Under the pieces are notes generated by a model, which was not told where the DNA came from, did no database searches, and saw nothing but the letters and a program-made list of their open reading frames with translations. The translations under genes were made by a program, and so were the position numbers. This document shows positions 16,779 through 25,503 of a stretch of 39,281 bases of DNA, piece by piece (within the stretch, counting starts at the first letter, position 1; each line of letters starts with the position of its first letter). This DNA is from DATDCV01 sp036524155 (lineage in GTDB: Bacteria; Verrucomicrobiota; Verrucomicrobiia; Limisphaerales; UBA8199), in NCBI GenBank assembly GCA_036524155.1, contig DATDCV010000154.1:1-39281 (forward strand), read 5' to 3'.

Positions 16779-19001
16779 TCAGTGCGTGATGCGAATGGCC
16801 ATGGCGTAGAGGATCAAGACGAGCAGGATGACGCCGAGGCCGAAGAAGAAGTAGCCAAAGGAGCGGGCAATGCTTTTCCAGCGGAGCCATTCGTCGCGGA
16901 CGCGGGATTCATCGAGGCGGCCTTCCGAGATGAGGCGGTCATACCAGCGGTGGCGCTCGTGGAGCATTTCGTTTTTGGAGACACGCCCGGAGAAGATGAC
17001 TGTGTCCATTGGGAACTTCTCGATCCGGAAGTGGGTGTTGAAGAAGTGGATGGAGAAGATGAAACCGGCGGCGAGCAAGGCCTCGTCCGAGTGGATAATC
17101 AGGGCGATATTAATCAACCAGCCGGGCAGGAACCGGGTGAAAAGCGTCGGAAACCACATGATCAGACCGGAGGTGCCGATGATGGCCACACCCCAAAACA
17201 CGGCGAAATAATCGAACTTTTCCCAATAAGTCCAACGGTCAAACTGCGGTTTGGGGCCACGGCCGAAGAACCACTTGTTGTGAGCGACAAAATCGCGCCA
17301 GTCCTGCATGGTGGGGATCATGGAATCCGGGCCAAAAGCGATCTTCCACATGCGTTTGAAACTGGGCTTGCCGGTATCCGGGTCGCGCATTTTCTTGCGG
17401 CCAGTCCAACATTTGCCCAGGACGGAAGCGACGTGGAGGCCGAAATAAAGGAAGGTGACAATGGCACCCAGCCGGTGGAGGGCGCGAGCGGTTTCCGCGC
17501 CGCCGATGACGTGGAACAGATTCTTGGCCCAATCGGTGTAATAGAACTTCAGAGGCATGCCGGTGAGCACGAGAAGCAGGAAACTGGTGACGACGAGGAA
17601 GTGCAGAAAGCGCTCGAAGGGCGCAAAGCGCGTAAACCACTCGCCGCCGGTTTGGGTGCTGACCTTCGACTCGCGGAAAGTTTTGGAATCGTGAAGGTAG
17701 AGCCAGCCAGTGCGGAAGAGCCAGGCCCCAGTGTGGGCGCCGAAAAACACAAATACGCTGACCAGCAGGACGGTCATGAACACGAACGTGGCATGCAGGA
17801 TGGGATAGTTCTTTCGGTCCAGCGGATTCGCATGCGGTTTGTACTTCGTGAAGCCGGCGTTCGCCTGGGGATGGCATTGGCGGCAGGTTTCAAGGACGTT
17901 CGCCTGCGAGAGCCGGGACTTGGGATTGGAGGGCGGGAGCACGTCATGATGCCCGTGGCAGTCGTAGCAGGCGGCGACGTCGGAGGCGACATTGGGCTTG
18001 CCGAGGGCCATGGCCTTGCCGTGGTAAGTGTCGCGATAATGTTCGAGGCGGTCCTGGTGGCAGCGGCCGCAACGCGCGTCGCTGGCCATTTTAAAGTGGC
18101 CGTTCTTGGGAGTTTCAACCTGGTGGGCGGTATGGCAATCGGAGCAGACGGGCCCGCGTTTATCGCCTTTCATCAGCAACTGCCCGTGAACGCTCTGGTT
18201 GTAGATTTCCTCGACTTTGACGTGGCACTTGCCGCAGGTCTTGGCGACGTTGGCCTGGTTGATGGGGGACTCCCGATCGACGGCCCGCTTGATGTTGTGC
18301 ACGCCATGGCAATCGTTGCACGAGGGGGCGACAATGAGGCCCATCTTGAGCAGCGCGCGGCCATGAATACTATCCATGTATTGCGACGCCGCCTCGGGGT
18401 ACTTTATTTCGTATTCCTTCGTCAGCCCCGCATTGGTATGGCAGGTGGCGCAGGTGTTGGGGAGGTTGAGCTTAAAGACCGGCGAGTCGGCGTGTTTGGC
18501 GGGCAAAATATCATGCTTGCCATGGCAGTCGTAGCAATTGGCCGCGCCGGAAGCGCCGAGCTTATGACTCGCCCCGTGGATGCTGGTGGCGTATTCCTTC
18601 GCCGGCTGTTCGTGGCACAGACCGCAGTTGACAGGAGCGGGCACGACGTTGTCGTCCGGGTGCTTGGCTGAAACGTCCGCATGGCAACTCGCGCAGGTGT
18701 TGGTCTTGTGAACCGAGATGCCAAACTTGGCCTCGTCGATGAACAGCCAGACGCCCTGGCCGGCGGCGTTGGTCTTCCAGAGGGTCTTATCCGAGTGGCA
18801 CTCGAGGCAGGCACTGTTGGGATTCTTTTCGGCGGCGAACGAAGTCGGGACGCTGGCCGCGAGCAGGCACGCCAGGACCAGGAAAAAGGCGGGCCTCCGC
18901 TGGCGGCGCCCCGCCGCGGCGAGAGGTTTCGGCTCCCGCCCGCCCACGTTCGCGGCTGCCGCCACGCGACTCGACTTACAGCCCGCCAGTGTGACAATCA
19001 T
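16779..19001 (-). CDS. Undecahaem cytochrome c fused to membrane cytochrome b domain
   Basis: This is 740 aa. The start at 19001 is preferred over the in-frame ATG at 19013 because GGAGG sits 5 nt before it. A long N-terminal arm with 'RRQRRPAFFLVLACLLA' serves as the signal peptide. Eleven CxxCH motifs lie at about residues 65-377. A cytochrome b561-type membrane domain follows, with helices about 395-425, 455-480, 500-520, 585-610 and 625-645, and a final helix at about 715-735 near the C terminus. Candidate b-haem His are in 'ERFLHFLVV', 'ALHRLGAIV', 'FGLHVASVL' and 'ALIIHSDEAL'. It is homologous to the nonahaem protein across both domains and has two extra haems and an extra C-terminal helix. 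The start overlaps the stop of the NapC-type gene by 26 bp, so the two are translated from one message. Quinol oxidation and periplasmic electron transfer are inferred. Confidence 0.9.
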   Translation of the reverse strand: MIVTLAGCKSSRVAAAANVGGREPKPLAAAGRRQRRPAFFLVLACLLAASVPTSFAAEKNPNSACLECHSDKTLWKTNAAGQGVWLFIDEAKFGISVHKTNTCASCHADVSAKHPDDNVVPAPVNCGLCHEQPAKEYATSIHGASHKLGASGAANCYDCHGKHDILPAKHADSPVFKLNLPNTCATCHTNAGLTKEYEIKYPEAASQYMDSIHGRALLKMGLIVAPSCNDCHGVHNIKRAVDRESPINQANVAKTCGKCHVKVEEIYNQSVHGQLLMKGDKRGPVCSDCHTAHQVETPKNGHFKMASDARCGRCHQDRLEHYRDTYHGKAMALGKPNVASDVAACYDCHGHHDVLPPSNPKSRLSQANVLETCRQCHPQANAGFTKYKPHANPLDRKNYPILHATFVFMTVLLVSVFVFFGAHTGAWLFRTGWLYLHDSKTFRESKVSTQTGGEWFTRFAPFERFLHFLVVTSFLLLVLTGMPLKFYYTDWAKNLFHVIGGAETARALHRLGAIVTFLYFGLHVASVLGKCWTGRKKMRDPDTGKPSFKRMWKIAFGPDSMIPTMQDWRDFVAHNKWFFGRGPKPQFDRWTYWEKFDYFAVFWGVAIIGTSGLIMWFPTLFTRFLPGWLINIALIIHSDEALLAAGFIFSIHFFNTHFRIEKFPMDTVIFSGRVSKNEMLHERHRWYDRLISEGRLDESRVRDEWLRWKSIARSFGYFFFGLGVILLVLILYAMAIRITH

Positions 19002-20466
19002 TGCAGCCTCCATCTACTTCATCTCCGGGGTGTTTGAATTTCTGGCCGTCGGGGGAGAGTGTTTTTAGGTCGTCTCCCTGGCCCTGGGCCAGGATGGCAT
19101 GGCAAGCGTTGCAGTCGTTGGCCTTGATGGTCCGCTTGCCGTCGGGAGTTTTGTGCTCGCCGTCGTGGCAGCGGAAGCAGCCCGGCCAGTCCTTATGCCC
19201 GATGTTGTCCGGATATTCCTGCCAAGTCGCCTTCATCTCCGGGAAGAAGTTATTGGTATAGATTTGCTGGACCGAGTCGATCGCCGTCCGGACCAGACCC
19301 TGCTCCTTGGGGTATTTGTCCGCCGGGTACCGCGCTGCGAGGTAAGTCGCAATGCCCTGCAACGCCTGGGTCCCGTTGGTGTAGCTGGACGTCAAAGTAA
19401 ACACGGCATTGCTCTTGATTGAAGGCAGGTTGGTGCTGATGTGCCCCAGGAACATGGCGAGGTTGACCGCCTTATTCGGGGTCGAATACATGTGCGCCGG
19501 GCGGTTATGGCAGTCCATGCAGTCCATCGTCCGGATCGCATCCTGGGGAACGGCGTTGGTAAAACCAGGTTTGCGAAACTCGGTCACGACGCCCTGGGAA
19601 TCAATAATGCGCACCCACGGGATTTTCTGTCGTTTCTCATCCGTGGCGTAGTACTGGACCTTATTGCCGACATTCATATGCCAGTGGATTCCGCCGACGG
19701 GACCGTGCGTCGGGTCGCCACCGCCCACTTTCATCAGCATGCGAACGGTGAACGGCGTGTTGGTGGGGTCGCTCAGGTAATAGTCGTATTTGCGTTCGAG
19801 GTTGCCGACAAACTTCTTGGGCCAGTGGCATTGCTCGCACGTTTCCTGGGCCGGGCGCAGGTTTTTGATAGTTCCCGGAACCGGGCGGGGGTATTTATCG
19901 AACGCCACCGCGTAGAGCTGGTAAGTGCCGGAGAGCTTGGATTTGACGAACCACGTGGCGCCCGGACCGATGTGGCACTCGACACAGGAAACCCGCGCAT
20001 GCGGCCCATGCTGGTAAGTCACCAGCTCGGGCTTCATCACGGTATGACAAGCCTGGCCGCAGAATTGGATCGACTCGGTAAAGTGATAGCTGTGATAAGT
20101 AGCGACGGCGGTGAACAGAAGGAAGACGAGACTGCCGCAAATAAAGATAGCCATGATGCGCCGATCGCGCGGCCGGGAGAGATCGACCACCATTTTGGGC
20201 AGCAAACCGGCGGACTGGCCTAACTTCCTGCGTTCCCGCCATGCCCCGACCGCCGTCATCAGCAGCCCGATCATCAGGAACAACGGCGCGACGAAATAGG
20301 TTAGAATCCCGATGTAGGGATTCGAGAAGTGGGCCATCGTATCGACCAGGAACAGCAGGAAGAAGGAAAAGAAACTGCCGATTACGATCACCAGGCCGGT
20401 CAAACTCAGCCAGTTGCGCAGGAGGGACGGGCGGGGATTTCCCGTCTCGAGTTTATCAGTGCTCAT
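18976..20466 (-). CDS. NapC/NirT-type heptahaem cytochrome c (ImcH-like architecture)
   Basis: This is 496 aa from the ATG at 20466; a TTG at 20514 in the same frame is rejected. Three transmembrane helices (about 21-43, 51-76 and 104-124) anchor a periplasmic part with seven haem sites. The first is an atypical CX3CH (C136-C140-H141, 'FCGQACH'). CxxCH follows at Cys 161, 210, 316, 430, 452 and 488. The start of the haem domain ('CHTVMKPE', 'GPHARVSCVECHIGPG') is characteristic of NapC/NirT quinol dehydrogenases. Geobacter ImcH, which passes electrons from menaquinol toward high-potential extracellular acceptors, has the same seven haems and similar length. The assignment of the same role is inference. 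The stop codon overlaps the next gene by 26 bp, pointing to an obligate partnership with the 11-haem b/c cytochrome. Confidence 0.9.
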   Translation of the reverse strand: MSTDKLETGNPRPSLLRNWLSLTGLVIVIGSFFSFFLLFLVDTMAHFSNPYIGILTYFVAPLFLMIGLLMTAVGAWRERRKLGQSAGLLPKMVVDLSRPRDRRIMAIFICGSLVFLLFTAVATYHSYHFTESIQFCGQACHTVMKPELVTYQHGPHARVSCVECHIGPGATWFVKSKLSGTYQLYAVAFDKYPRPVPGTIKNLRPAQETCEQCHWPKKFVGNLERKYDYYLSDPTNTPFTVRMLMKVGGGDPTHGPVGGIHWHMNVGNKVQYYATDEKRQKIPWVRIIDSQGVVTEFRKPGFTNAVPQDAIRTMDCMDCHNRPAHMYSTPNKAVNLAMFLGHISTNLPSIKSNAVFTLTSSYTNGTQALQGIATYLAARYPADKYPKEQGLVRTAIDSVQQIYTNNFFPEMKATWQEYPDNIGHKDWPGCFRCHDGEHKTPDGKRTIKANDCNACHAILAQGQGDDLKTLSPDGQKFKHPGDEVDGGCNDCHTGGL

Positions 20467-20631
20467 GGGCCAATCAAAATTATCTAAACGAAGCCCGGCA
20501 GGGAGACGCGCCAAAACGCCCCTGCCGGCCGTGCATTCAACCGATTCTCAAGGGTCGGGGATGCCCTGGCGGCCACCGACCCCGACCAACCATTCAGATG
20601 CGCGGCACACTACCGCGCCTTTTCGAAGGAG

Positions 20632-20961
20632 TTACTTCTTGAACTTCCTCATGTAGGCGACCAGGGCTTTGATTTCCTCGTCGCTCGTCCCCTCGGCGGG
20701 TTTCATCAGGACTTTGCCTTCCTTATCCTTCAGGCCCTCTTTGATAGCCTTGACAGCGGCTTCATCCTTCATCTCCTCTTGCGCCTTGGCGGTGGTGTAG
20801 TCCTTGGCGCCCAGCTTCTTGCCCATCTTGGTCTCACCTTTGCCGTCCGCGCCGTGGCACTTCGCGCAATCCTTCTCATAGAGCGCTTTAGCGTCGGCCG
20901 CACTGGCTGAAATCGCCATGCCCGCCATAAGCGCGATGCTAACCGTCAGTACTTTTTTCAT
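20632..20961 (-). CDS. Periplasmic monohaem class I cytochrome c, copy 1
   Basis: This is 109 aa. The start at 20961 opens a signal peptide (MKKVLTVSIALMAGMAISASA, cleavage near SAADA). One haem site, 'CAKCHGADGKG', is typical of small class I cytochromes, and 'VLMKPAEG' offers the distal Met. The end 'SDEEIKALVAYMRKFKK' is the usual C-terminal helix. It is a soluble electron shuttle. A close paralogue lies at 27152-27484. The gene sits 165 bp before the NapC-type gene and 266 bp after the NrfD gene on the same strand, so it could accept electrons from these membrane complexes. Confidence 0.92.
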   Translation of the reverse strand: MKKVLTVSIALMAGMAISASAADAKALYEKDCAKCHGADGKGETKMGKKLGAKDYTTAKAQEEMKDEAAVKAIKEGLKDKEGKVLMKPAEGTSDEEIKALVAYMRKFKK

Positions 20962-20993
20962 AGTGCTCTGGATACTGGTTATCACTTTGTCCG

Positions 20994-21014
20994 CTGCGGC
21001 TGGACCAGCCGCAG
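20994..21014. repeat. Perfect 10-bp palindrome upstream of the monohaem cytochrome
   Basis: CTGCGGCTGG (20994-21003) and CCAGCCGCAG (21005-21014) are perfect inverted copies around one A. It is 33 bp before the cytochrome start. There is no T-tract, so it is an operator or extragenic palindrome rather than an obvious terminator. Confidence 0.45.
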
Positions 21015-21226
21015 GCGTGCAGCAATGTTGGGAATACGCCGTCCCACGGCATTTCCAATCTTGCTAAAGGCTGAACATTTATTGCGCTATTCGACAGCAC
21101 TTCTAATGCGCGGAAAATCCGGCTGTTTGGCTGGTTCAACATTTCTTGGCGTGCCGGCTCGGGATTCTGATTAGTATGCGGCTAATGTGATCCGTGATTT
21201 GTGTGAAGCTTCACTAATGTCATGCT

Positions 21227-22447
21227 TCATTCACTGGTTGCTGACAGGCGGCCCTGCAGGATGGGAACGGCCATGCGCAGGAATACCGTGTAGCACAGCA
21301 AGCCGAACGCCCAAATCCCGAAGCAAACGAGGGTTTCATTGAGCGAAGGGCGGTATTCGATCATCTCGCCGAGGGGCGTAGGGATGAAACCCGGGATGAC
21401 CAGGCCCATGCCTTTCTCGATCCAGATTCCCAGGATGCACAGCACGCAGGTCAGGTTGAGCCATTTGAGGCTGCGGGAGAGCGGCAACACCAACAACACC
21501 ATCGCCACGAGGTTGAACGAGATCGCCGCCCAGATCCACGGGACGAGCGCGTGGTAACCGTGGAGGCCGACATAAAGGTATTTGGAGGACGCGACGTGCA
21601 GGTTGCCGGAATAAAACTCTTTGAAGACTTCGTTGGCCAGCAGGAAGACGTTTATGAGCATCGAGACCTGAACGATGCTTCGGAGCGTCAACAGCGCCCG
21701 GTCAGTGATGTGGTATTCGGTCACCTTCCGGATGATCTGGAGCGCGAGGATGATCAGCGCGGGGCCGGCGGTGAACGCCGAGGCGAGGAAACGCGGCCCG
21801 ACAATGGCCGAATTCCAGAATGGGCGCCCCCCCAGGCCGACATAGAGAAAAGCCGTGACGGTGTGGATCGACACGGCCCAGACGATCGCGATGAACACGA
21901 ACGGAATGTAGAACCATTTGGCCGGTTTGCGCCCCCGGTACCGACAGTAGAGCAGGTAACCACAGATGTGCACGTTCAACAGCAAATAGCCGTTGAGAAC
22001 GATCACGTCCCAGCTCAGCATCGACGCCGGGAAGTTGAACTGGCCGATTCCGGGGATGAGGTGCCAAAAACGGTCGGGGCGTCCGAGGTCCACGGTGACA
22101 AAGGCCAGGCACATCAGAATCGCGGCGACCGCCAGCAACTCGCCAAAGATCACCAGGTCATGCAGGTCCTCGTTGTTATAGATATAGACCGGGATGACCA
22201 TCATCACAGCGGCGGCGGCCACCCCGACGAGAAAAGTGAAGTTGGCAATATAAACGCCCCAGGAAACCTCATCGCTCATGCCGGTGACGTAAAGGCCATG
22301 GACGAACTGCTTGAGGTAGGCGTTGAGCCCCAGGAGGCAAAAGAACGTGAGGACGCCCATCCAAAGGCAGTAGCGCCAATCACCGACGAACGCGAGCCGG
22401 CCCGAGCGCCACAGGAACGACAGATAATTTCGAACGGCCTGCCTCAT
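21227..22447 (-). CDS. NrfD/PsrC-family membrane subunit, module 2
   Basis: This is 406 aa. The start at 22447 is set by an ATGA overlap with the preceding iron-sulfur gene; the open frame to 22795 is a shadow. About ten hydrophobic helices cover the protein, with NrfD-family hallmarks such as 'SWGVYIANFTFLVGVAAAA', 'VDLGRPDRFWHLIPG', 'FNFPASMLSWDVIVLNGYL' and 'HTVTAFLYVGLGGRPFW'. NrfD proteins exchange electrons between quinone and a 4x[4Fe-4S] partner; here that partner is the upstream gene product. It is the last gene of tetrahaem-cytochrome, FeS, NrfD module 2 and resembles the NrfBCD order of E. coli and Cbc-type complexes of Geobacter. No catalytic subunit is linked. Confidence 0.9.
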   Translation of the reverse strand: MRQAVRNYLSFLWRSGRLAFVGDWRYCLWMGVLTFFCLLGLNAYLKQFVHGLYVTGMSDEVSWGVYIANFTFLVGVAAAAVMMVIPVYIYNNEDLHDLVIFGELLAVAAILMCLAFVTVDLGRPDRFWHLIPGIGQFNFPASMLSWDVIVLNGYLLLNVHICGYLLYCRYRGRKPAKWFYIPFVFIAIVWAVSIHTVTAFLYVGLGGRPFWNSAIVGPRFLASAFTAGPALIILALQIIRKVTEYHITDRALLTLRSIVQVSMLINVFLLANEVFKEFYSGNLHVASSKYLYVGLHGYHALVPWIWAAISFNLVAMVLLVLPLSRSLKWLNLTCVLCILGIWIEKGMGLVIPGFIPTPLGEMIEYRPSLNETLVCFGIWAFGLLCYTVFLRMAVPILQGRLSATSE

Positions 22448-23391
22448 ACGTCGAAGTAGTAGAAAAAGCGCGGCGAGGTGCCGAGTTCCTCTTTGAGTTG
22501 AATAAAGACCCGCTTGGCGCGCAGGATGTAGGACACCTCGCTCTCCGGGTCGAGGACGTTGCCGAATTTGCGGGCGCCCACGGGGCAAACCTCCAGGCAC
22601 GCTGGGTATCGGCCCGCCCGAGTGCGTTGCACACAGAAATGGCATTTTTCCATAACGCCCTGTCGCCGAGGCCGATTGCCCAGGTATGCCATTTCCGGGT
22701 TGAGCCTTTCCTTCGGAATCGAGGGTTGCTTGAAGTTGAAGTGCCGCGCCCAGTAGGGACACGCGGCGGCGCAATAGCGGCAGCCGATGCACCAATCATA
22801 ATCGATGACCGTGATTCCGTCTGCCTCTTGCCAGGTCGCATGCACCGGGCAAACTTTCACACACGGCGGGTTCTTGCATTGCTGGCACTGCACGGGCATG
22901 TAGAAGTAGCCCTTTTCGGGAACCATCTCGGGGTTGTAGTTATGGTCAGCCTTCTCCAGGTCGAGCGAACCATGCGGCAACTGAACCACCCGGATGTACT
23001 GGATTTCGGGATTGCGCGACTGGTTGTTCTCGGCGACGCAGGCATGAACGCATTTGCGGCAACCGATGCACCGGGTGAGATTCAGGGCATACACAAACTC
23101 GACCCCGTCCATCGGTTTGAGGTCGCGCACGTGGGGGCGAACTCCGTATTGGCGCTCGACTTCCTTCTCGATCCGCTGGAGGACCTTTGCCATCTCGTCA
23201 GGGGTCATCTCGCGGTAGTACTTCTGCATGAACTGCTCCACCGACGGAAAATTCTCGAGTTCGCGCAACGGGGCGAGGCTGGCTGCCAGCGCGGCCAGGC
23301 CGGAAGCCAATACCGCGGAGGTGCGCAGGAAGTCACGGCGGTCCATGGGCGGCGGCGAGCCGGCGGATGGATCGACAGGGAGCGAGCTCAT
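22444..23391 (-). CDS. Tat-exported 4x[4Fe-4S] electron-transfer protein, module 2
   Basis: This is 315 aa. A Tat signal with 'DRRDFLRTSA' (residues about 17-26) and a hydrophobic stretch indicates export after cofactor loading. Four ferredoxin-type Cys groups are visible: 'CIGCRKCVHAC', 'CQQCKNPPCVKVC', 'CIGCRYCAAAC', and 'CHFC' completed by 'CLEVC'. This is the arrangement of DmsB/PsrB/NrfC proteins, which bridge an NrfD membrane subunit and a cytochrome or catalytic partner. The start codon follows the stop of the tetrahaem gene after one base, and the stop overlaps the NrfD start by 4 bp (ATGA), so all three are translationally coupled. An in-frame ATG at residue 16 is an alternative start. 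Confidence 0.92.
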   Translation of the reverse strand: MSSLPVDPSAGSPPPMDRRDFLRTSAVLASGLAALAASLAPLRELENFPSVEQFMQKYYREMTPDEMAKVLQRIEKEVERQYGVRPHVRDLKPMDGVEFVYALNLTRCIGCRKCVHACVAENNQSRNPEIQYIRVVQLPHGSLDLEKADHNYNPEMVPEKGYFYMPVQCQQCKNPPCVKVCPVHATWQEADGITVIDYDWCIGCRYCAAACPYWARHFNFKQPSIPKERLNPEMAYLGNRPRRQGVMEKCHFCVQRTRAGRYPACLEVCPVGARKFGNVLDPESEVSYILRAKRVFIQLKEELGTSPRFFYYFDV

Positions 23392-23392
23392 A

Positions 23393-24031
23393 TCAGTGCG
23401 GGTTGGGATCAGAGACCTGTGCCAGCGGTCGAAGCGGGTGAGGCGCCGGAGCCGGTTGCCGGGACGGAATTTTCGGCAGGTGCGGGTTGTGGCAATCGAC
23501 GCAGATTTGCCGCTTGGCCGCGCCGGCGGTCCGGTTCCAGTAGCCGCCGGTCCGGCCGTGGGCGCCGGCCTCCCAATCGCGGTAGGTCGGGCCGTGGCAA
23601 CTGCCGCACAACGGCGGGCTTTCCGCCAACTTCACCTGGTGCCCATCCCGGGTTTGGAGGAGCTCGAGGTTCTGCTCGTCGTGGCAGTTGAAACAGTTGT
23701 TATTCCGGTTGTGCCGGCCGTGTCCCATGACGACATCGGCGTGCTCGGTGGGGATGATGATATTCTGGTTCGTGTCAAAGCGAATCGTCGGCGGCTTCTT
23801 TTTGTCGTGACACGCGTAGCAATCGAAATCCGAAAGGTCGGCTTTCGCGCGGATCAACTCGGCGTACGATTTCCGAATCGTGGAGGTTTCGGTGAATTGC
23901 GGGTCGACGAGCGGAATTGAGTATAGCCTGCGGGGATGTCCCCACACGTTCAGCCCGAAACAGATCGCGAGCGCCAGGAACGCCATCGTCAATCCCAGCA
24001 ACACCGTCGATGCCTTGTCACCGTTGTTCAT
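23393..24031 (-). CDS. Membrane-anchored tetrahaem cytochrome c, module 2
   Basis: This is 212 aa. One N-terminal transmembrane helix ('STVLLGLTMAFLALAICFGL') probably stays as an anchor. Four CxxCH motifs follow ('CYACH', 'CFNCH', 'CGSCH', 'CVDCH'), with additional His residues that could act as distal ligands ('GHGRHNRNNN', 'GAHGRT'). The spacing resembles tetrahaem cytochromes paired with NrfC/NrfD. It likely accepts electrons from the FeS subunit, or donates to it, on the periplasmic face. It is the first gene of module 2, 175 bp downstream of module 1. The Pro-rich tail after the last haem is not conserved in module 1. Confidence 0.9.
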   Translation of the reverse strand: MNNGDKASTVLLGLTMAFLALAICFGLNVWGHPRRLYSIPLVDPQFTETSTIRKSYAELIRAKADLSDFDCYACHDKKKPPTIRFDTNQNIIIPTEHADVVMGHGRHNRNNNCFNCHDEQNLELLQTRDGHQVKLAESPPLCGSCHGPTYRDWEAGAHGRTGGYWNRTAGAAKRQICVDCHNPHLPKIPSRQPAPAPHPLRPLAQVSDPNPH

Positions 24032-24206
24032 TGCTACGGCTCAGATTCGCGAACCGCCCCAGCTCCGAACTCGAGCAAGTCGCCTGGTTTTGCTCTAAAA
24101 CACTCGTATCGCCAGCGGGACGCGGACCTACTGCGCCCTACGGCCGCCTGCCTGCCGGTCGCCTGGCGCCGGCCTAGCCGAGTCCTGTGACCCACCGCAC
24201 AGCCTT

Positions 24207-25502
24207 TCAGATATCTCGGGCCGGAGCAATAAACCCGGAGGGCAGCGAGGAACCGGTGTCCTCGTGCGGCAAATGGCCGCTCGTCGGCAACCGCTCGGAA
24301 AGGAACAGTTTCACGAACACCGTCAGAATGATAAACGGCAGCACGATCAGGAAACCGGCCATCAGCCAGCCTTCCATCCCGGCCAGCTCCATCTTGTAGC
24401 TCAGCACCCCGCGAAGGCTCTTCGAGAAAAGCTGCCCGCCAATCACCACATTCCAGCGCATCGCGAAAACACCCACCAGAATCAGGACCGCGCTGGCAAA
24501 GTACATCCGCCGCCGAGCCAGCTCCGGCACTTTCTTCCGGACCAACTGCAGCGATCCCAGCAGCAGCAGCGGCACGAGCGTGCCCATCGTCGCCTGGCCC
24601 AGGTTCAAAGTATAGAAGAGCTTCTCCCGCGCCATCCATTGCATCACCTGGAATCCTTCTTCGGCAGAATAAACCCGGTGGATCCAGTCCAACCCCTCGA
24701 TGGCCGCATCGATCACCAGCGCGTAGAACAGAAACATCGTCATCATGTCGAGACACCGCATGTCAATCGCCCGGCGCCGGACCCAGCTCAGCACCATGTA
24801 ATTGAACACGCACAACGCGATGCCGGACACCATTGCCGACATAATGAAAATGATCGGCATCAAGACGTTGCCCCACCAGGGATTGGCCTTGATCGAACCA
24901 AAAATGAACCCGACATAGCCGTGCAGCAAGAACGCCGAAGGAATGCCGATGATCGAGATGATCCACCCGACTTTCATGTCGAGCCGGACCGCCTTCTCCG
25001 ACTCGTCCGTCACCCCAAGCATAAACGCGCGATACAGAATGCCTTGGAAGCCGCTCTCTGTTTTTGACCACTCGACGAAGTCCTGGCGATAATCGAACCA
25101 GAGTTCCAGCAGCAACACCGCCATCAGATACCAGGCATACACGAACCCAAAAATCGCCATCGGCGACGTCAGGTGTGGCGTCATCATCACCTCGTAGCAC
25201 CGTTCCGGGTGGCCCAAGTGGAACAACAGCGGCAGCGGCGCGCACAAAAGAAACGCCAGGGCCGTCAGCAACGAAAGCCGGTAGACCGGCTCGAGCGCTT
25301 TGACTTTAAACACCCGCACCAGCGAGGCCATGATGAACGCGCCCGCCACCAAACCCGTGATATACGGGTAAACCACGATAAGCACACCCCACAGCGGCCC
25401 CGCGGTGGCCTCGTTCGGATAGGCATACCCTTCAAAATGCGGGACGGCTTCCACCATGACGTTGGTGACGGTGGCGACAAGGTTGGTAATCTCAGCAGGC
25501 AT
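24207..25502 (-). CDS. NrfD/PsrC-family membrane subunit, module 1
   Basis: This is 431 aa with about ten hydrophobic helices. NrfD features include 'LVAGAFIMASLVRVF', 'FHLGHPERCYEVMMTPHL' and 'SPMAIFGFVYAWYLM'. A soluble loop ('YRAFMLGVTDESEK', residues about 157-175) separates the helix groups. The start is 1 nt after the stop of the FeS gene, with GGAGGT about 6 nt upstream, so translation is coupled. It is a quinone-reactive partner of the Tat-exported FeS protein. It differs enough from module 2 NrfD to be an old duplication or a separate acquisition. The 175 bp after it hold no recognised feature. Confidence 0.9.
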   Translation of the reverse strand: MPAEITNLVATVTNVMVEAVPHFEGYAYPNEATAGPLWGVLIVVYPYITGLVAGAFIMASLVRVFKVKALEPVYRLSLLTALAFLLCAPLPLLFHLGHPERCYEVMMTPHLTSPMAIFGFVYAWYLMAVLLLELWFDYRQDFVEWSKTESGFQGILYRAFMLGVTDESEKAVRLDMKVGWIISIIGIPSAFLLHGYVGFIFGSIKANPWWGNVLMPIIFIMSAMVSGIALCVFNYMVLSWVRRRAIDMRCLDMMTMFLFYALVIDAAIEGLDWIHRVYSAEEGFQVMQWMAREKLFYTLNLGQATMGTLVPLLLLGSLQLVRKKVPELARRRMYFASAVLILVGVFAMRWNVVIGGQLFSKSLRGVLSYKMELAGMEGWLMAGFLIVLPFIILTVFVKLFLSERLPTSGHLPHEDTGSSLPSGFIAPARDI

Positions 25503-25503
25503 T

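Noticed and set aside
16782..18671. Long plus-strand open frame of 629 codons opposite the 11-haem cytochrome gene
   Set aside because: The minus strand encodes eleven CxxCH motifs and a b-type membrane domain; the opposite frame has no domain and is a GC-rich shadow.
22448..22795. N-terminal extension of the module 2 NrfD frame
   Set aside because: It overlaps the FeS gene in another frame and lacks membrane segments; the ATGA junction at 22444-22447 fits better.
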